This document shows positions 34,307 through 43,076 of a stretch of DNA of 64,000 nt, in pieces. The stretch comes from an uncultured Capnocytophaga sp. (GTDB lineage: Bacteria; Bacteroidota; Bacteroidia; Flavobacteriales; Flavobacteriaceae): contig NZ_CALGWU010000040.1 in assembly GCF_937936315.1 (NCBI RefSeq), positions 1 to 64,000 of the forward strand. Reading direction: 5' to 3'. Position numbers and translations under genes: made by a program. Under the pieces are notes generated by a model that made no database searches, was not told the origin of the DNA, and saw only the letters and a program-made list of their open reading frames with translations. Numbering within the stretch: the first letter of the stretch is position 1; each line of letters opens with the position of its first letter.

Positions 34307-36541
34307 CTATTCTTGACGTGGTTTTTGGTTATTATTGTGTCCTTTAGGGCGGTCGTTACGAGGTTTGCCGTTGTAAGGTTTATCCGATTTTGGACGGTCT
34401 TCTCTCGCTGGACGGTCAGGGCGCTCTTCGCGTGGTGGACGTGGCAACAAGGCTTTGCGTGATACTCTTGTTTTCTTGGTTTTAGGATCGATACCAAGAT
34501 ATTTCACTTCTATGATATCACCTTCTTTAAGAGCATCTTCTATTTTCTCTATTCTATCCCAAGATACTTCTGAGATATGGAGCAATGAATCTTTACCAGG
34601 AACAAATTCTACAAAAGCACCGAACTCTACCAAGCGCACTACTTTTACAGTGTAAGTTTCGCCTTCTACAGGTTCAAATTTTACTGCGTTTACTGCCTCA
34701 ATAGCTTCTTGGATACCAGCTTCATCAGTACCTAAGATTTCTACGATACCCAATTCGCCCACTTCTTCCACCACAATGGTAGTATTGGTGCGTGCTTGCA
34801 AGTCTTGAATATTCTTACCACCTGTACCGATGAATGCTCCGATGTACTCTTTAGGCATATCCATCTTAACGATTTTAGGAGCGTGAGGTTTCACAGTTGG
34901 GTTAGGTTGAGCAATCGTATCGGTGATTTTACCCAAAATGTGCATACGTCCTTCGCGGGCTTGGTTCAAAGCTTTTTCGAGTATTTCGTAAGAAAGACCT
35001 TTAATTTTGATGTCCATTTGGCAAGCGGTAATACCATCGGCTGTACCGGTTACTTTGAAGTCCATATCACCTAAGTGGTCTTCATCACCTAAGATATCAG
35101 AAAGTACTGCATAACGTTCGCCATCGGTGATGAGCCCCATAGCTATACCAGAAACAGGTTTTACCATTTGTACCCCTGCATCCATCAAGGCTAAAGTACC
35201 TGCGCACACAGTTGCCATTGAAGATGAACCGTTAGATTCCAAGATTTCAGAAACTACACGAACGGTATAAGGGCAATCCTCAGGAATCATACGTTTGAGG
35301 GCGCGTTGTGCTAAGTTACCGTGACCTATCTCACGACGTGATGTTCCGCGTAACGGACGAGCTTCACCAGTAGAGAAAGGAGGAAAGTTGTAATGCAAGT
35401 AGAAACGTTCTTCACCTTGTTCTGAAGGTAAATCAATCACGTTTGCTTCGCGTGAAGTTCCCAAGGTAACAGTAGTAAGTGATTGGGTTTCACCACGTGT
35501 AAAGATAGAAGAACCGTGAGCAGATGGCAAGTAGCCTACTTCGCACCAGATAGGACGTATTTGGGTAGTATTACGACCATCTAAACGGATATTTTCGTTT
35601 AAGATAAGGTTACGAACAGCTTCTTTTTCAGCATCTCCAAAATAACGAGTGATGATAGGAGTAAGTTCTTCTAATTCTTCTTCGGTAAAGAGTGCTAAAC
35701 ACTCTTCTTTTACGGCAGCAAATTTCTCACCGCGTTCTTGTTTAGTAGTGTTTTCTTTGGCTATAGCATAACATTTATTGTAAGCAAAATCATATACTTT
35801 TGCTTTTACTTCTTCATTTTCTACTTCAGGTTCGTAGCTGCGTTTTTCAGTTTTACCTACTTTTTCAGCCAAACGTAACTGTGCTTCGATATGAGATTTG
35901 ATAGCTTCGTGTGCAAATTTGATAGCTTCAGCCATATCTTTTTCGCTCACTTCGTCCATTTCACCTTCTACCATTGCTACGAAGTCTTTAGAAGCACCTA
36001 CCATAATATCAATATCAGAGGCTTCTAATTGTTCACGGCTTGGGTTTACAATAAACTGACCGTTTACACGACCTACGCGCACTTCGGAAATAGGACCATC
36101 AAACGGAATGTCAGACACTGCCAAACAAGCGGAAGCAGCAAGACCTGCTAAAGCATCAGGCATTACATTCTCATCGTGAGAGATAAGCTGAATCATCACT
36201 TGTGTTTCAGCGTGATAATCTTTAGGGAATAGAGGGCGCAATACGCGGTCTACCAAGCGCATTGTCAAGATTTCTTGATCGCTAGGACGAGCTTCGCGTT
36301 TGAAGAAGCCCCCAGGGAAACGACCTGCTGCTGCAAACTTCTCACGATAGTCTACAGTAAGAGGTAAAAAGTCAGTTTCAGGATTAATTTCTTTTGCAGA
36401 TACTACAGTAGCCAATAGCATTGCATTTCCCATTTGCACCACAACAGCACCGTCGGCTTGTTTAGCCAACTTGCCAGTTTCGATAGTGATGGTACGACCA
36501 TCACCTAATTCGATGATTTCTTTTTTTACTTCTGGAATCAT
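34307..36541 (-). CDS. pnp: Polyribonucleotide nucleotidyltransferase
   Basis: PNPase, 744 residues, degrades RNA phosphorolytically from the 3' end. Two RNase PH domains (residues about 10-230 and 320-550; FFKREARPSDQEILTMRLVD and GEARPLRGTSRREIGHGNLA) flank a helical linker. A KH domain (GAFIGTGGKNIQDLQARTN) and an S1 domain (VKVVRLVEFGAFVEFVPGKD) follow. The C-terminus adds a disordered tail of about 50 residues rich in Arg, Pro, Asp and Asn, probably an RNA-contact extension. Downstream of rpsO as in many bacteria, but separated from it by a terminator. Confidence 0.97.
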   Translation of the reverse strand: MIPEVKKEIIELGDGRTITIETGKLAKQADGAVVVQMGNAMLLATVVSAKEINPETDFLPLTVDYREKFAAAGRFPGGFFKREARPSDQEILTMRLVDRVLRPLFPKDYHAETQVMIQLISHDENVMPDALAGLAASACLAVSDIPFDGPISEVRVGRVNGQFIVNPSREQLEASDIDIMVGASKDFVAMVEGEMDEVSEKDMAEAIKFAHEAIKSHIEAQLRLAEKVGKTEKRSYEPEVENEEVKAKVYDFAYNKCYAIAKENTTKQERGEKFAAVKEECLALFTEEELEELTPIITRYFGDAEKEAVRNLILNENIRLDGRNTTQIRPIWCEVGYLPSAHGSSIFTRGETQSLTTVTLGTSREANVIDLPSEQGEERFYLHYNFPPFSTGEARPLRGTSRREIGHGNLAQRALKRMIPEDCPYTVRVVSEILESNGSSSMATVCAGTLALMDAGVQMVKPVSGIAMGLITDGERYAVLSDILGDEDHLGDMDFKVTGTADGITACQMDIKIKGLSYEILEKALNQAREGRMHILGKITDTIAQPNPTVKPHAPKIVKMDMPKEYIGAFIGTGGKNIQDLQARTNTTIVVEEVGELGIVEILGTDEAGIQEAIEAVNAVKFEPVEGETYTVKVVRLVEFGAFVEFVPGKDSLLHISEVSWDRIEKIEDALKEGDIIEVKYLGIDPKTKKTRVSRKALLPRPPREERPDRPAREDRPKSDKPYNGKPRNDRPKGHNNNQKPRQE

Positions 36542-36634
36542 TGTGAATTGTTAATTGTAAATTAATAAATTTTTTATTAGTTGTGTTGTGGGCTTTAGGG
36601 TTTTTAACCAATGAAAAACTGCTGTAATAAACAA

Positions 36635-36655
36635 AAGGAGGCACAAAGCCTCCTT
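36635..36655 (-). terminator. Intrinsic terminator of rpsO
   Basis: An 8-bp GC-rich stem (AAGGAGGC/GCCTCCTT) with a 5-base loop is followed by TTGTTT on the minus strand, 8 bases past the rpsO stop. Read-through could still feed pnp. Confidence 0.8.
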
Positions 36656-36663
36656 AGTATTGC

Positions 36664-36933
36664 TTATTTTCTGATGTTTAGTTCTTTGATAATCGCACGG
36701 TATCTCTCGATATCGTTGTTTTTCAAATAATCGAGCAAACTTCTGCGTTTACCTACCAATTTCACCAATGAACGCTCGGTATTGAAATCTTTGCGATTTA
36801 CTTTCAAGTGTTCTGTAAGGTGATTGATTCTAAGGGTAAAAAGAGCGATTTGCCCTTCTGCTGAACCAGTGTTGGTTTCTGAACCTGCGTACTTTTTAAA
36901 AATTTCCGCTTTTACTTCTTTAGTTAAATACAT
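36664..36933 (-). CDS. rpsO: 30S ribosomal protein S15
   Basis: S15, 89 residues, binds the central domain of 16S rRNA early in 30S assembly. GSAEGQIALFTLRINHLTEH and RRSLLDYLKNNDIERYRAII are diagnostic and length is exact. It has a perfect promoter (36979-37009) and a terminator before pnp. Confidence 0.97.
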   Translation of the reverse strand: MYLTKEVKAEIFKKYAGSETNTGSAEGQIALFTLRINHLTEHLKVNRKDFNTERSLVKLVGKRRSLLDYLKNNDIERYRAIIKELNIRK

Positions 36934-36978
36934 TCCAATATTAATTTAATGATTATTATGTACAAATTTTTTCGGGCG

Positions 36979-37009
36979 CAAAGGTAGTAAAAATTTTCTA
37001 ACTACCAAA
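36979..37009 (-). promoter_or_regulatory. Promoter of rpsO
   Basis: Minus-strand TTTG (37006-37009), 19 bases, TACCTTTG (36979-36986), about 45 bases before the start codon. Confidence 0.82.
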
Positions 37010-37032
37010 GAAATAGCACTTATTTTTATTTT

Positions 37033-37473
37033 TTATTCACTTACATCTTCTAAGTGGACGAGTTCTACACCTGCTTTTTCGAGGAAAGTTAAGCCCTCGT
37101 TGTCGCGATAGCCTTCCTTATACACCACGCGTTTGATACCCGATTGATAGATGAGTTTGCTACATTCTTTGCAAGGCGACATTGTGATGTAGAGTGTAGC
37201 TCCTTCCGATGATTGGGTAGATGAGGCAACTTTCATTATCGCATTGGCTTCGGCGTGCAATACATACCAATGAGTATTGTCTTCCTCATCTTCACAACAG
37301 TTGTCAAAACCAGTAGGCGTACCATTGTAACCGTCAGAAATAATCATACGGTCTTTTACCATTATAGCACCTACTTGCTTGCGTTGTGAATAGGAAAGTT
37401 TAGCCCATTCCATTGCCATACGCATATAGGCTTTGTCATACCGCAATTGCTTTGCGCGCTGCTGTTTCGTCAT
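37033..37473 (-). CDS. dCMP deaminase family protein
   Basis: A zinc-dependent cytidine/deoxycytidylate deaminase of 146 residues. The zinc site is formed by HAEANAIMKVA (His and catalytic Glu) and MSPCKECSKL (two Cys). KQVGAIMVKDRMIISDGYNG and TGFDNCCEDEEDN are typical of the dCMP deaminase/ComEB group, which supplies dUMP for thymidylate. The ATG at 37473 (MTKQQRAKQLRYDKAYMRMA) matches usual length and lies 38 bases inside the 3' end of ribF; the frame stays open further upstream, but that region is ribF coding sequence. Confidence 0.9.
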   Translation of the reverse strand: MTKQQRAKQLRYDKAYMRMAMEWAKLSYSQRKQVGAIMVKDRMIISDGYNGTPTGFDNCCEDEEDNTHWYVLHAEANAIMKVASSTQSSEGATLYITMSPCKECSKLIYQSGIKRVVYKEGYRDNEGLTFLEKAGVELVHLEDVSE

Positions 37474-38362
37474 CTTGTAATTGTTTTTTAAGGAGGTCGA
37501 TAGTAGCAAATTTCTGTTCTTCACGTAGGTATTGTACAAACTCAATGGTGAGTTTTTGGTCGTAAAGGTCGCCGTTGAAGTCAAAGAAATACACCTCAAT
37601 AGAAGCTCCTTTTCCTTCGACAGTAGGGTTCTTGCCAATGCTCATCATTCCATATACTTTACGACCGCCAATGTGGCTATATACGGCATATACGCCATCT
37701 TTGGGAATGAGTTTATAGTCTTCGGTTACTTGTATATTAGCCGTAGGGTAGCCTAAGGTGCGCCCTAATTTAAGTCCGTGTACTACCCTGCCTGTGAGGC
37801 TATAAGGAGTCCCGAGATAATGTTCGGCAGTGGTAACGTCGCCTTTGTTCAATGCCTCTCTGATTTTGGTGGAACTCACCGATACTTCATCTACTTCTTG
37901 CACCGATATTTCTTCTACAGCAAATCCATACTTTTTACCAAATAAACGCATATCGTCTATATTAGCAGTACGATTGCGTCCAAAACGGTGGTCGTAACCG
38001 ATAATCACTTTTTTCACATTGAGACGTTGCACCAAAATAGTACTTACAAACTCTTCGGCAGTAAGTTGAGCAAAAGCCTCATTAAAAGGTTGCACGACGA
38101 GCAAATCGACCCCTAATTGCTGGAGTAGTTGCTTTTTCTCTTCCAAAGTGTGAATGAGTTTTAAGCCTTTGTCGTGTTGCACTACCATTCGCGGATGCGG
38201 AAAAAAAGTGAATACAGTAGCCAAAAGCCCCTCTTGACGTGCAGTGGTTACTACTCTTTCAACAATTTTTTGATGTCCTAAATGCACACCATCAAATGTG
38301 CCTATGGTGAGCACCGTAGGCTGCTGGGTTGTAAAAGTAGTAATATCGGTTATTTCTCTCAC
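37436..38362 (-). CDS. ribF: Bifunctional riboflavin kinase/FAD synthetase
   Basis: RibF, 308 residues, converts riboflavin to FMN and FAD. The N-terminal adenylyltransferase shows LTIGTFDGVHLGHQKIVERV and VIIGYDHRFGRNR, and EVSSTKIREAL-like sequence (SVSSTKIREAL). The C-terminal kinase shows LGYPTANIQVTEDYKLIPKD and GVYAVYSHIGG. The start codon is GTG (38362), overlapping the acyl-CoA ligase stop as GTGA; no ATG gives a full N-terminus. The 3' end overlaps the deaminase gene by 38 bases. Confidence 0.94.
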   Translation of the reverse strand: MREITDITTFTTQQPTVLTIGTFDGVHLGHQKIVERVVTTARQEGLLATVFTFFPHPRMVVQHDKGLKLIHTLEEKKQLLQQLGVDLLVVQPFNEAFAQLTAEEFVSTILVQRLNVKKVIIGYDHRFGRNRTANIDDMRLFGKKYGFAVEEISVQEVDEVSVSSTKIREALNKGDVTTAEHYLGTPYSLTGRVVHGLKLGRTLGYPTANIQVTEDYKLIPKDGVYAVYSHIGGRKVYGMMSIGKNPTVEGKGASIEVYFFDFNGDLYDQKLTIEFVQYLREEQKFATIDLLKKQLQDDETAARKAIAV

Positions 38363-40131
38363 TTGTTGTAGAACTTGTTGTAAATGTCTATATATTTTTC
38401 TTTAATCACGCGTCGTTTGAGTTTGAGGGTAGGGGTGAGGTGACCACCATCTATTGTCCATTCATCGGGGGTGAAATCAAAAAGTTTTACTTGTTCCCAC
38501 TTGCCGAGATGACTATTTACTTTTTCAACTTCTTTAGCAATACGGTCGTGAACCGCCTGATTTTGTATGATTTCTTCGTTGGTTTTACCTAATTGTACTT
38601 TGTGACGGCGCGCCCATTCTTTTACAAATGGGAAATTGAGCTGAATAATAGCAGCAGGCATTTTTTCACCTTCGCCTACTACCATCGCATTCTCAATAAA
38701 GCGAGAGAGTTTCAATTGGTTTTCAATCAGCTGAGGCGATACGTACTTACCGCCTGAAGTTTTGAAGATTTCCTTTTTGCGGTCGGTGATTTTAAGGAAG
38801 CCATCGGCATCGAGTTCGCCTATGTCGCCTGTGTGGAAGAAACCATCGGTGATGTTTTGAGCTGTTTGCTCGGGGTCTTTATAGTAGCCCAACATTACAT
38901 TCTCGCCTTTCACGAGTATTTCACCATCTTCGGCGATTTTTACTTCTATATTCACAATAGGTTTTCCTACAGTTCCTATTTTCCAAAATCTACCCGATTC
39001 GCGGTTTACTGCAATAACGGGAGCGGTTTCGGTAAGACCATAACCTTCCATAATTTTCAGCCCTGCGGCAGAGAACACCTTAGCCAAACGCGGTGAGAGA
39101 GCAGCGCTCCCTGAGACAATCATCTGTATACGCCCGCCTAAGGCTTCGCGCCATTTACTAAAGATGAGTTTGCGCGCTAATTTTAGTTTGAATTGATACC
39201 AAGCGCCATTGGCTCCATAAGGTTCATACTTGAAGCCCAATTCCAGAGCCCAAAAGAAGAGTTTGCGTTTAATGCCTTTGAGTTCAGCACCTTTTGCGAA
39301 GATTTTGTCGTAAATCTTCTCTATAAGTCGGGGTACAACTGTAATGATATGCGGTTTTACTTCGCGTAAGTTATCACTGATTTTATCGAGAGATTCAGCA
39401 AAATAAACACTTAGACAATCGTACTGATACAAATAGGTGAGCATACGCTCAAACACGTGGCACACAGGCAAAAAGCTGAGTGCTGTAGAGCCTTCGCTAA
39501 TAGGCAAACGGTCTTGGCAGTTCAGTATGTTAGAGATGATATTCCAGTGAGAGAGCATTACCCCTTTTGGGCGGCTGGTAGTGCCCGAAGTATAAATGAT
39601 AGTCGCCAAATCGTCTTTCTGTATGCTATCTTTGCGTGCTTCGACTTCTGCTTGATTGCTCTCATCGGCACCTAAATCGAGGATTTCTTGCCAATGGTGA
39701 GCATAAGGTACATCGTTGAAGGTAAAAATAGTTTTTAGATGAGGCAATTTATCTTGGATAGAAGAGATTTTCTCCCATAGTTCTTTATCGGAGACAACAC
39801 AGTATTTACATTCCGAATGGTTGAGGATATACTCGAAATCCTCTAAGTTGATAGTGGGATAAATAGGTACATTCTGTGCGCCTACTTGCAGGATGCCGAT
39901 ATCGAGCACGTGCCATTCGGTGCGATTTGTACTTGAAATGATAGCTATTTTATCATTTTTTTCAATACCTAAGCGCAATAAGCCACGGCTTACTGTATTC
40001 GCTTTTTTGATATATTCAGTAGTAGTGGTTTTTGCCCACTCGCCGTTGTATTTGGTAGCAAAAGCGACCTCTAAAGGATGTTTAGATAGTTGATAGTAAG
40101 GTATATCGAATAAACGATTTACGGTATTCAT
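38359..40131 (-). CDS. Long-chain fatty acyl-CoA ligase (AMP-forming)
   Basis: A 590-residue ANL-superfamily enzyme that activates fatty acids via an acyl-adenylate. The P-loop-like motif TIIYTSGTTSRPKGVMLSHW, the motif KIMEGYGLTETAPVIAVN, and FHTGDIGELDADGFLKITDR followed by KKEIFKTSGGKYVSPQ are intact. The C-terminal catalytic lysine region is TLKLKRRVI. Similarity is to the FAA1/FadD15-type long-chain ligases. It heads the operon with ribF (4-base overlap) and the deaminase and has its own promoter. Confidence 0.92.
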   Translation of the reverse strand: MNTVNRLFDIPYYQLSKHPLEVAFATKYNGEWAKTTTTEYIKKANTVSRGLLRLGIEKNDKIAIISSTNRTEWHVLDIGILQVGAQNVPIYPTINLEDFEYILNHSECKYCVVSDKELWEKISSIQDKLPHLKTIFTFNDVPYAHHWQEILDLGADESNQAEVEARKDSIQKDDLATIIYTSGTTSRPKGVMLSHWNIISNILNCQDRLPISEGSTALSFLPVCHVFERMLTYLYQYDCLSVYFAESLDKISDNLREVKPHIITVVPRLIEKIYDKIFAKGAELKGIKRKLFFWALELGFKYEPYGANGAWYQFKLKLARKLIFSKWREALGGRIQMIVSGSAALSPRLAKVFSAAGLKIMEGYGLTETAPVIAVNRESGRFWKIGTVGKPIVNIEVKIAEDGEILVKGENVMLGYYKDPEQTAQNITDGFFHTGDIGELDADGFLKITDRKKEIFKTSGGKYVSPQLIENQLKLSRFIENAMVVGEGEKMPAAIIQLNFPFVKEWARRHKVQLGKTNEEIIQNQAVHDRIAKEVEKVNSHLGKWEQVKLFDFTPDEWTIDGGHLTPTLKLKRRVIKEKYIDIYNKFYNK

Positions 40132-40159
40132 TGTTCTTTTTTATTTTTGGTTATGCTAG

Positions 40160-40190
40160 CAAAAGTAATATTTTTCTGTTAAATAACAAA
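40160..40190 (-). promoter_or_regulatory. Promoter of the acyl-CoA ligase operon
   Basis: Minus-strand TTTG (40187-40190), 19 bases, TACTTTTG (40160-40167), about 28 bases before the ATG at 40131. Confidence 0.8.
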
Positions 40191-40251
40191 TAAAACAATG
40201 GGGCAACTTACATACTTATGCAAATTAGCCCATTTCTATGTTCAAAATTAA

Positions 40252-40704
40252 TTAAACTCTTACACTTTCAGGGACTAACACCGTGTAATCACCGTGATTG
40301 CGAATAACATCGCGCACAATAGATGATGATATAAACGAAGTGCGTGCTGCCGTAAGTAAAAAGACAGTTTCTATTTGAGATAATTTGCGGTTTGTATGTG
40401 CAATAGCTTTTTCGAACTCAAAGTCGGCTGGGTTGCGCAAACCTCTAAGGATGAACTGAGCATCAATTTCTTTACAGAAGTCTACCGTAAGCCCTTGATA
40501 GGTAGTAACTTTTACTTTGGGTTCATCGGCAAAGGCTTGTTCGATAAACTCTTTGCGTTGTTCTACCGTAAACATATAGTTCTTGTCACCATTAACACCT
40601 ATGGCAACCACAATTTCATCGAATAGGTCTAAAGCGCGTTTGATAATATCGTAATGACCTAAGGTAATGGGGTCAAACGACCCTGGAAATAAAGCTCTTT
40701 TCAA
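40252..40704 (-). CDS. coaD: Phosphopantetheine adenylyltransferase
   Basis: CoaD, 150 residues, makes dephospho-CoA. ALFPGSFDPITLGHYDIIKR carries the TxGH nucleotidyltransferase motif, IDAQFILRGLRNPADFEFE the substrate loop, and RTSFISSSIVRDVIRNHGD the C-terminal ISSTxIR-like motif. The start codon is TTG at 40704: it gives the normal N-terminus MKRALFPGS, and in-frame stop TAA lies two codons upstream, so no ATG start is possible. Follows ddl by 17 bp. Confidence 0.95.
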   Translation of the reverse strand: MKRALFPGSFDPITLGHYDIIKRALDLFDEIVVAIGVNGDKNYMFTVEQRKEFIEQAFADEPKVKVTTYQGLTVDFCKEIDAQFILRGLRNPADFEFEKAIAHTNRKLSQIETVFLLTAARTSFISSSIVRDVIRNHGDYTVLVPESVRV

Positions 40705-40721
40705 TGATTAACAATTAAGTA

Positions 40722-41699
40722 TTAATGTTTCAGTACTCGTTCTATTTCGCTTTCGAATAGTTCTTCAAGGCTGATGCCTGCTACTTTAGCTTGTTGAGGC
40801 AATAAACTTGCTTCTGAAAGCCCTGGTGTAGTATTCATTTCGAGCAAATAAGGTGTATCACCTACGATGATGAACTCACTTCGGCTGAAGCCTTCCATTT
40901 TTAACAATCGGTATACACGTTCTGCCAAAGCGTTGATTTTAGCAGTCATTTCGGCAGAAAGACGCGCAGGAGTAATTTCTTGCGACTTACCGTTATATTT
41001 GGCATCATAATCGAAGAAATCGTTTTCGGATACTATTTCAGTCATTGGAAGGACTTTTATTTTTCCGCGATAGTTGATTACCCCGATAGAGATTTCAGTA
41101 CCTTTTAAGAAACTTTCGATGAGGATTTCGTCGTCTACTTCAAATGCTTTGTCTATATACATAGGCAGTTGAGCCTCTTCATATACTTTATATACTCCAA
41201 AACTACTCCCTGATTTATTAGCCTTCACAAAGCAAGGTAAGCCTACTTTGGCTACAATATCAGCTGTATTGTAGTCTTCACCTTTGTTGAGATAGTAAGA
41301 AGGGGCTGAAAGAATGCCAAATGGTTTGAGTACTGATAGCATATCACGTTTGTTGAATGTAAGAGCCGAAGCATACATACTACATCCTGTGAGCGGTAAG
41401 CCAATCAAATTGAAATAGGCTTGCAAATAGCCATCTTCACCTGGAGTGCCGTGAATGGCATTGAAAACAGCATCGAAAGTAATTTTACGTCCGTTTACTG
41501 TTACCGAGAAGTCGTTTTTATCAATAGGATGTTCGTTGTTTTGAGCATCTACATACACCCATTTATCGCGGTCGATACGAACGAGGTAAGGTACATATTT
41601 ATTTTGGTTGAGGTTTTTGGCTACTACTGCAGCACTTTTTAAAGAAACGGGAGCTTCATCAGAGTAACCTCCCATTATGATTGCTATATTTTTTTTCAT
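40722..41699 (-). CDS. ddl: D-alanine--D-alanine ligase
   Basis: Ddl, 325 residues, makes the D-Ala-D-Ala dipeptide for peptidoglycan. An ATP-grasp fold: NIAIIMGGYSDEAPVSLKSA at the N-terminus, AIHGTPGEDGYLQAYFNLIG, CFVKANKSGSSFGVYKV (ATP-binding Lys/Ser loop), ILIESFLKGTEISIGVINYR, and EMNTTPGLSEASLLPQQAK at the C-terminus with the Mg and phosphate ligands. The ATG at 41699 gives the usual N-terminus; the 23-codon upstream extension overlaps the der stop and is not likely. Co-transcribed with der and coaD. Confidence 0.95.
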   Translation of the reverse strand: MKKNIAIIMGGYSDEAPVSLKSAAVVAKNLNQNKYVPYLVRIDRDKWVYVDAQNNEHPIDKNDFSVTVNGRKITFDAVFNAIHGTPGEDGYLQAYFNLIGLPLTGCSMYASALTFNKRDMLSVLKPFGILSAPSYYLNKGEDYNTADIVAKVGLPCFVKANKSGSSFGVYKVYEEAQLPMYIDKAFEVDDEILIESFLKGTEISIGVINYRGKIKVLPMTEIVSENDFFDYDAKYNGKSQEITPARLSAEMTAKINALAERVYRLLKMEGFSRSEFIIVGDTPYLLEMNTTPGLSEASLLPQQAKVAGISLEELFESEIERVLKH

Positions 41700-41712
41700 T
41701 TTTTCAATAGTA

Positions 41713-43017
41713 TTACTTCTGACGGAAATACACATCAATAGGTACCCCATTAAAATCAAAGTTCTCACGGAGTTTATTTTCTATAAAACGTCGGTAAGGG
41801 TCTCTTACATACTGTGGCAAATTCGCAAAGAAAGCAAACTGTGGCATAGGGGTAGGCAACTGGGTGCAGAATTTTATCTTGATGTATTTTCCTTTGATCG
41901 CAGGGGGTGGATAGTTCTCAATAATAGGTAACATTACCTCATTGAGTTTGCGAGTAGGGATACGCTTAGTGCGGTTGTTATACACTGCTACTGCAGTTTC
42001 TATCGCTTTGTAGATGCGTTGCTTATTCAATGCCGATACAAACAAGATAGGCACATCGGTGAAAGGTTCTATTTCTTTGCGGATAACTGCTTCGTACTCT
42101 TTAGCGGTATTGTTTTCCTTCTCTACCAAATCCCATTTATTAACCAATATTACTATGCCTTTGCGATTGCGTTGCGCCAACCAGAAGATATTAGCATCTT
42201 GGCTTTCAAAACCTCGCGTAGCATCAAGCATCAAAATACACACATCGGAGTGTTCTATAGCGCGAATAGAACGCATCACTGAGTAGAACTCCAAATCCTC
42301 TTTTACTTTAGATTTACGGCGGATTCCAGCTGTATCTACTAGATTGAACTCAAATCCAAAACGGTTATATTTCGTATCGATAGCATCGCGTGTGGTGCCT
42401 GCTATATCGGTAACAATATAGCGGTCTTCACCTATAAGGGCGTTGATAAAGGAGGATTTACCCGCATTAGGTCTTCCTACTACAGCAAAGCGCGGTAAGG
42501 TGTTTTCTTCTTGTGGTTCTTTTACGGGTAAGAGTGCTACCAAATCGTCAAGCAATTCTCCTGTTCCACTACCATTTACGCTTGATAGGGCATAGAGATG
42601 TTCAAAGCCTAAGGCATAAAACTCGTGCATATCGTTGCGACGGTTGTTGCTATCTACTTTGTTTACCGCTACCAATATTGGTTTATGGCATTTGCGCAAC
42701 ATCTCGGCTACAGCTTCGTCCATACTAGTAAGCCCTTCTTCTACGTTTACCATAAAGATAATCGCATCGGCTTCGTCTATGGCTAAGGCGACTTGTTTGT
42801 TGATTTCTTTCTCGAAAGAATCATCACCTCCAGCTAAGTAACCTCCTGTATCTATAACTGAAAAAGAAACCCCATTCCAGTCGGTTTTACCATAATGGCG
42901 GTCGCGTGTAACGCCACTCACGGCGTCCACGATAGCCTCACGGCGTTTTATCAAACGGTTGAAAAAAGTGGATTTACCTACATTGGGGCGTCCCACTACA
43001 GCTACTATAGCACTCAT
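41713..43017 (-). CDS. der: Ribosome biogenesis GTPase Der (EngA)
   Basis: Der, 434 residues, is a double-GTPase needed for 50S assembly. Two G domains are complete: AVVGRPNVGKSTFFNRLIKR with VNKVDS, and AVVGRPNAGKSSFINALIGE with VNKWDLV, DTAGIRRKSK and SALNKQRIYKAI. The KH-like C-terminal domain has GKYIKIKFCTQLPTPMPQFA. The ATG at 43017 (MSAIVAVVGRPNVGKSTFFN) is preferred over the 43068 opening because its promoter lies at 43039-43069. ddl and coaD follow. Confidence 0.96.
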   Translation of the reverse strand: MSAIVAVVGRPNVGKSTFFNRLIKRREAIVDAVSGVTRDRHYGKTDWNGVSFSVIDTGGYLAGGDDSFEKEINKQVALAIDEADAIIFMVNVEEGLTSMDEAVAEMLRKCHKPILVAVNKVDSNNRRNDMHEFYALGFEHLYALSSVNGSGTGELLDDLVALLPVKEPQEENTLPRFAVVGRPNAGKSSFINALIGEDRYIVTDIAGTTRDAIDTKYNRFGFEFNLVDTAGIRRKSKVKEDLEFYSVMRSIRAIEHSDVCILMLDATRGFESQDANIFWLAQRNRKGIVILVNKWDLVEKENNTAKEYEAVIRKEIEPFTDVPILFVSALNKQRIYKAIETAVAVYNNRTKRIPTRKLNEVMLPIIENYPPPAIKGKYIKIKFCTQLPTPMPQFAFFANLPQYVRDPYRRFIENKLRENFDFNGVPIDVYFRQK

Positions 43018-43038
43018 AATATACCTTCTTATTTTTTG

Positions 43039-43069
43039 CAAAGATAGAAAATAATTGACAAATGGCAAT
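43039..43069 (-). promoter_or_regulatory. Promoter of the der-ddl-coaD operon
   Basis: Minus-strand ATTG (43066-43069), 19 bases, TATCTTTG (43039-43046), about 28 bases before the der ATG at 43017. Confidence 0.68.
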
Positions 43070-43076
43070 TATCTTC

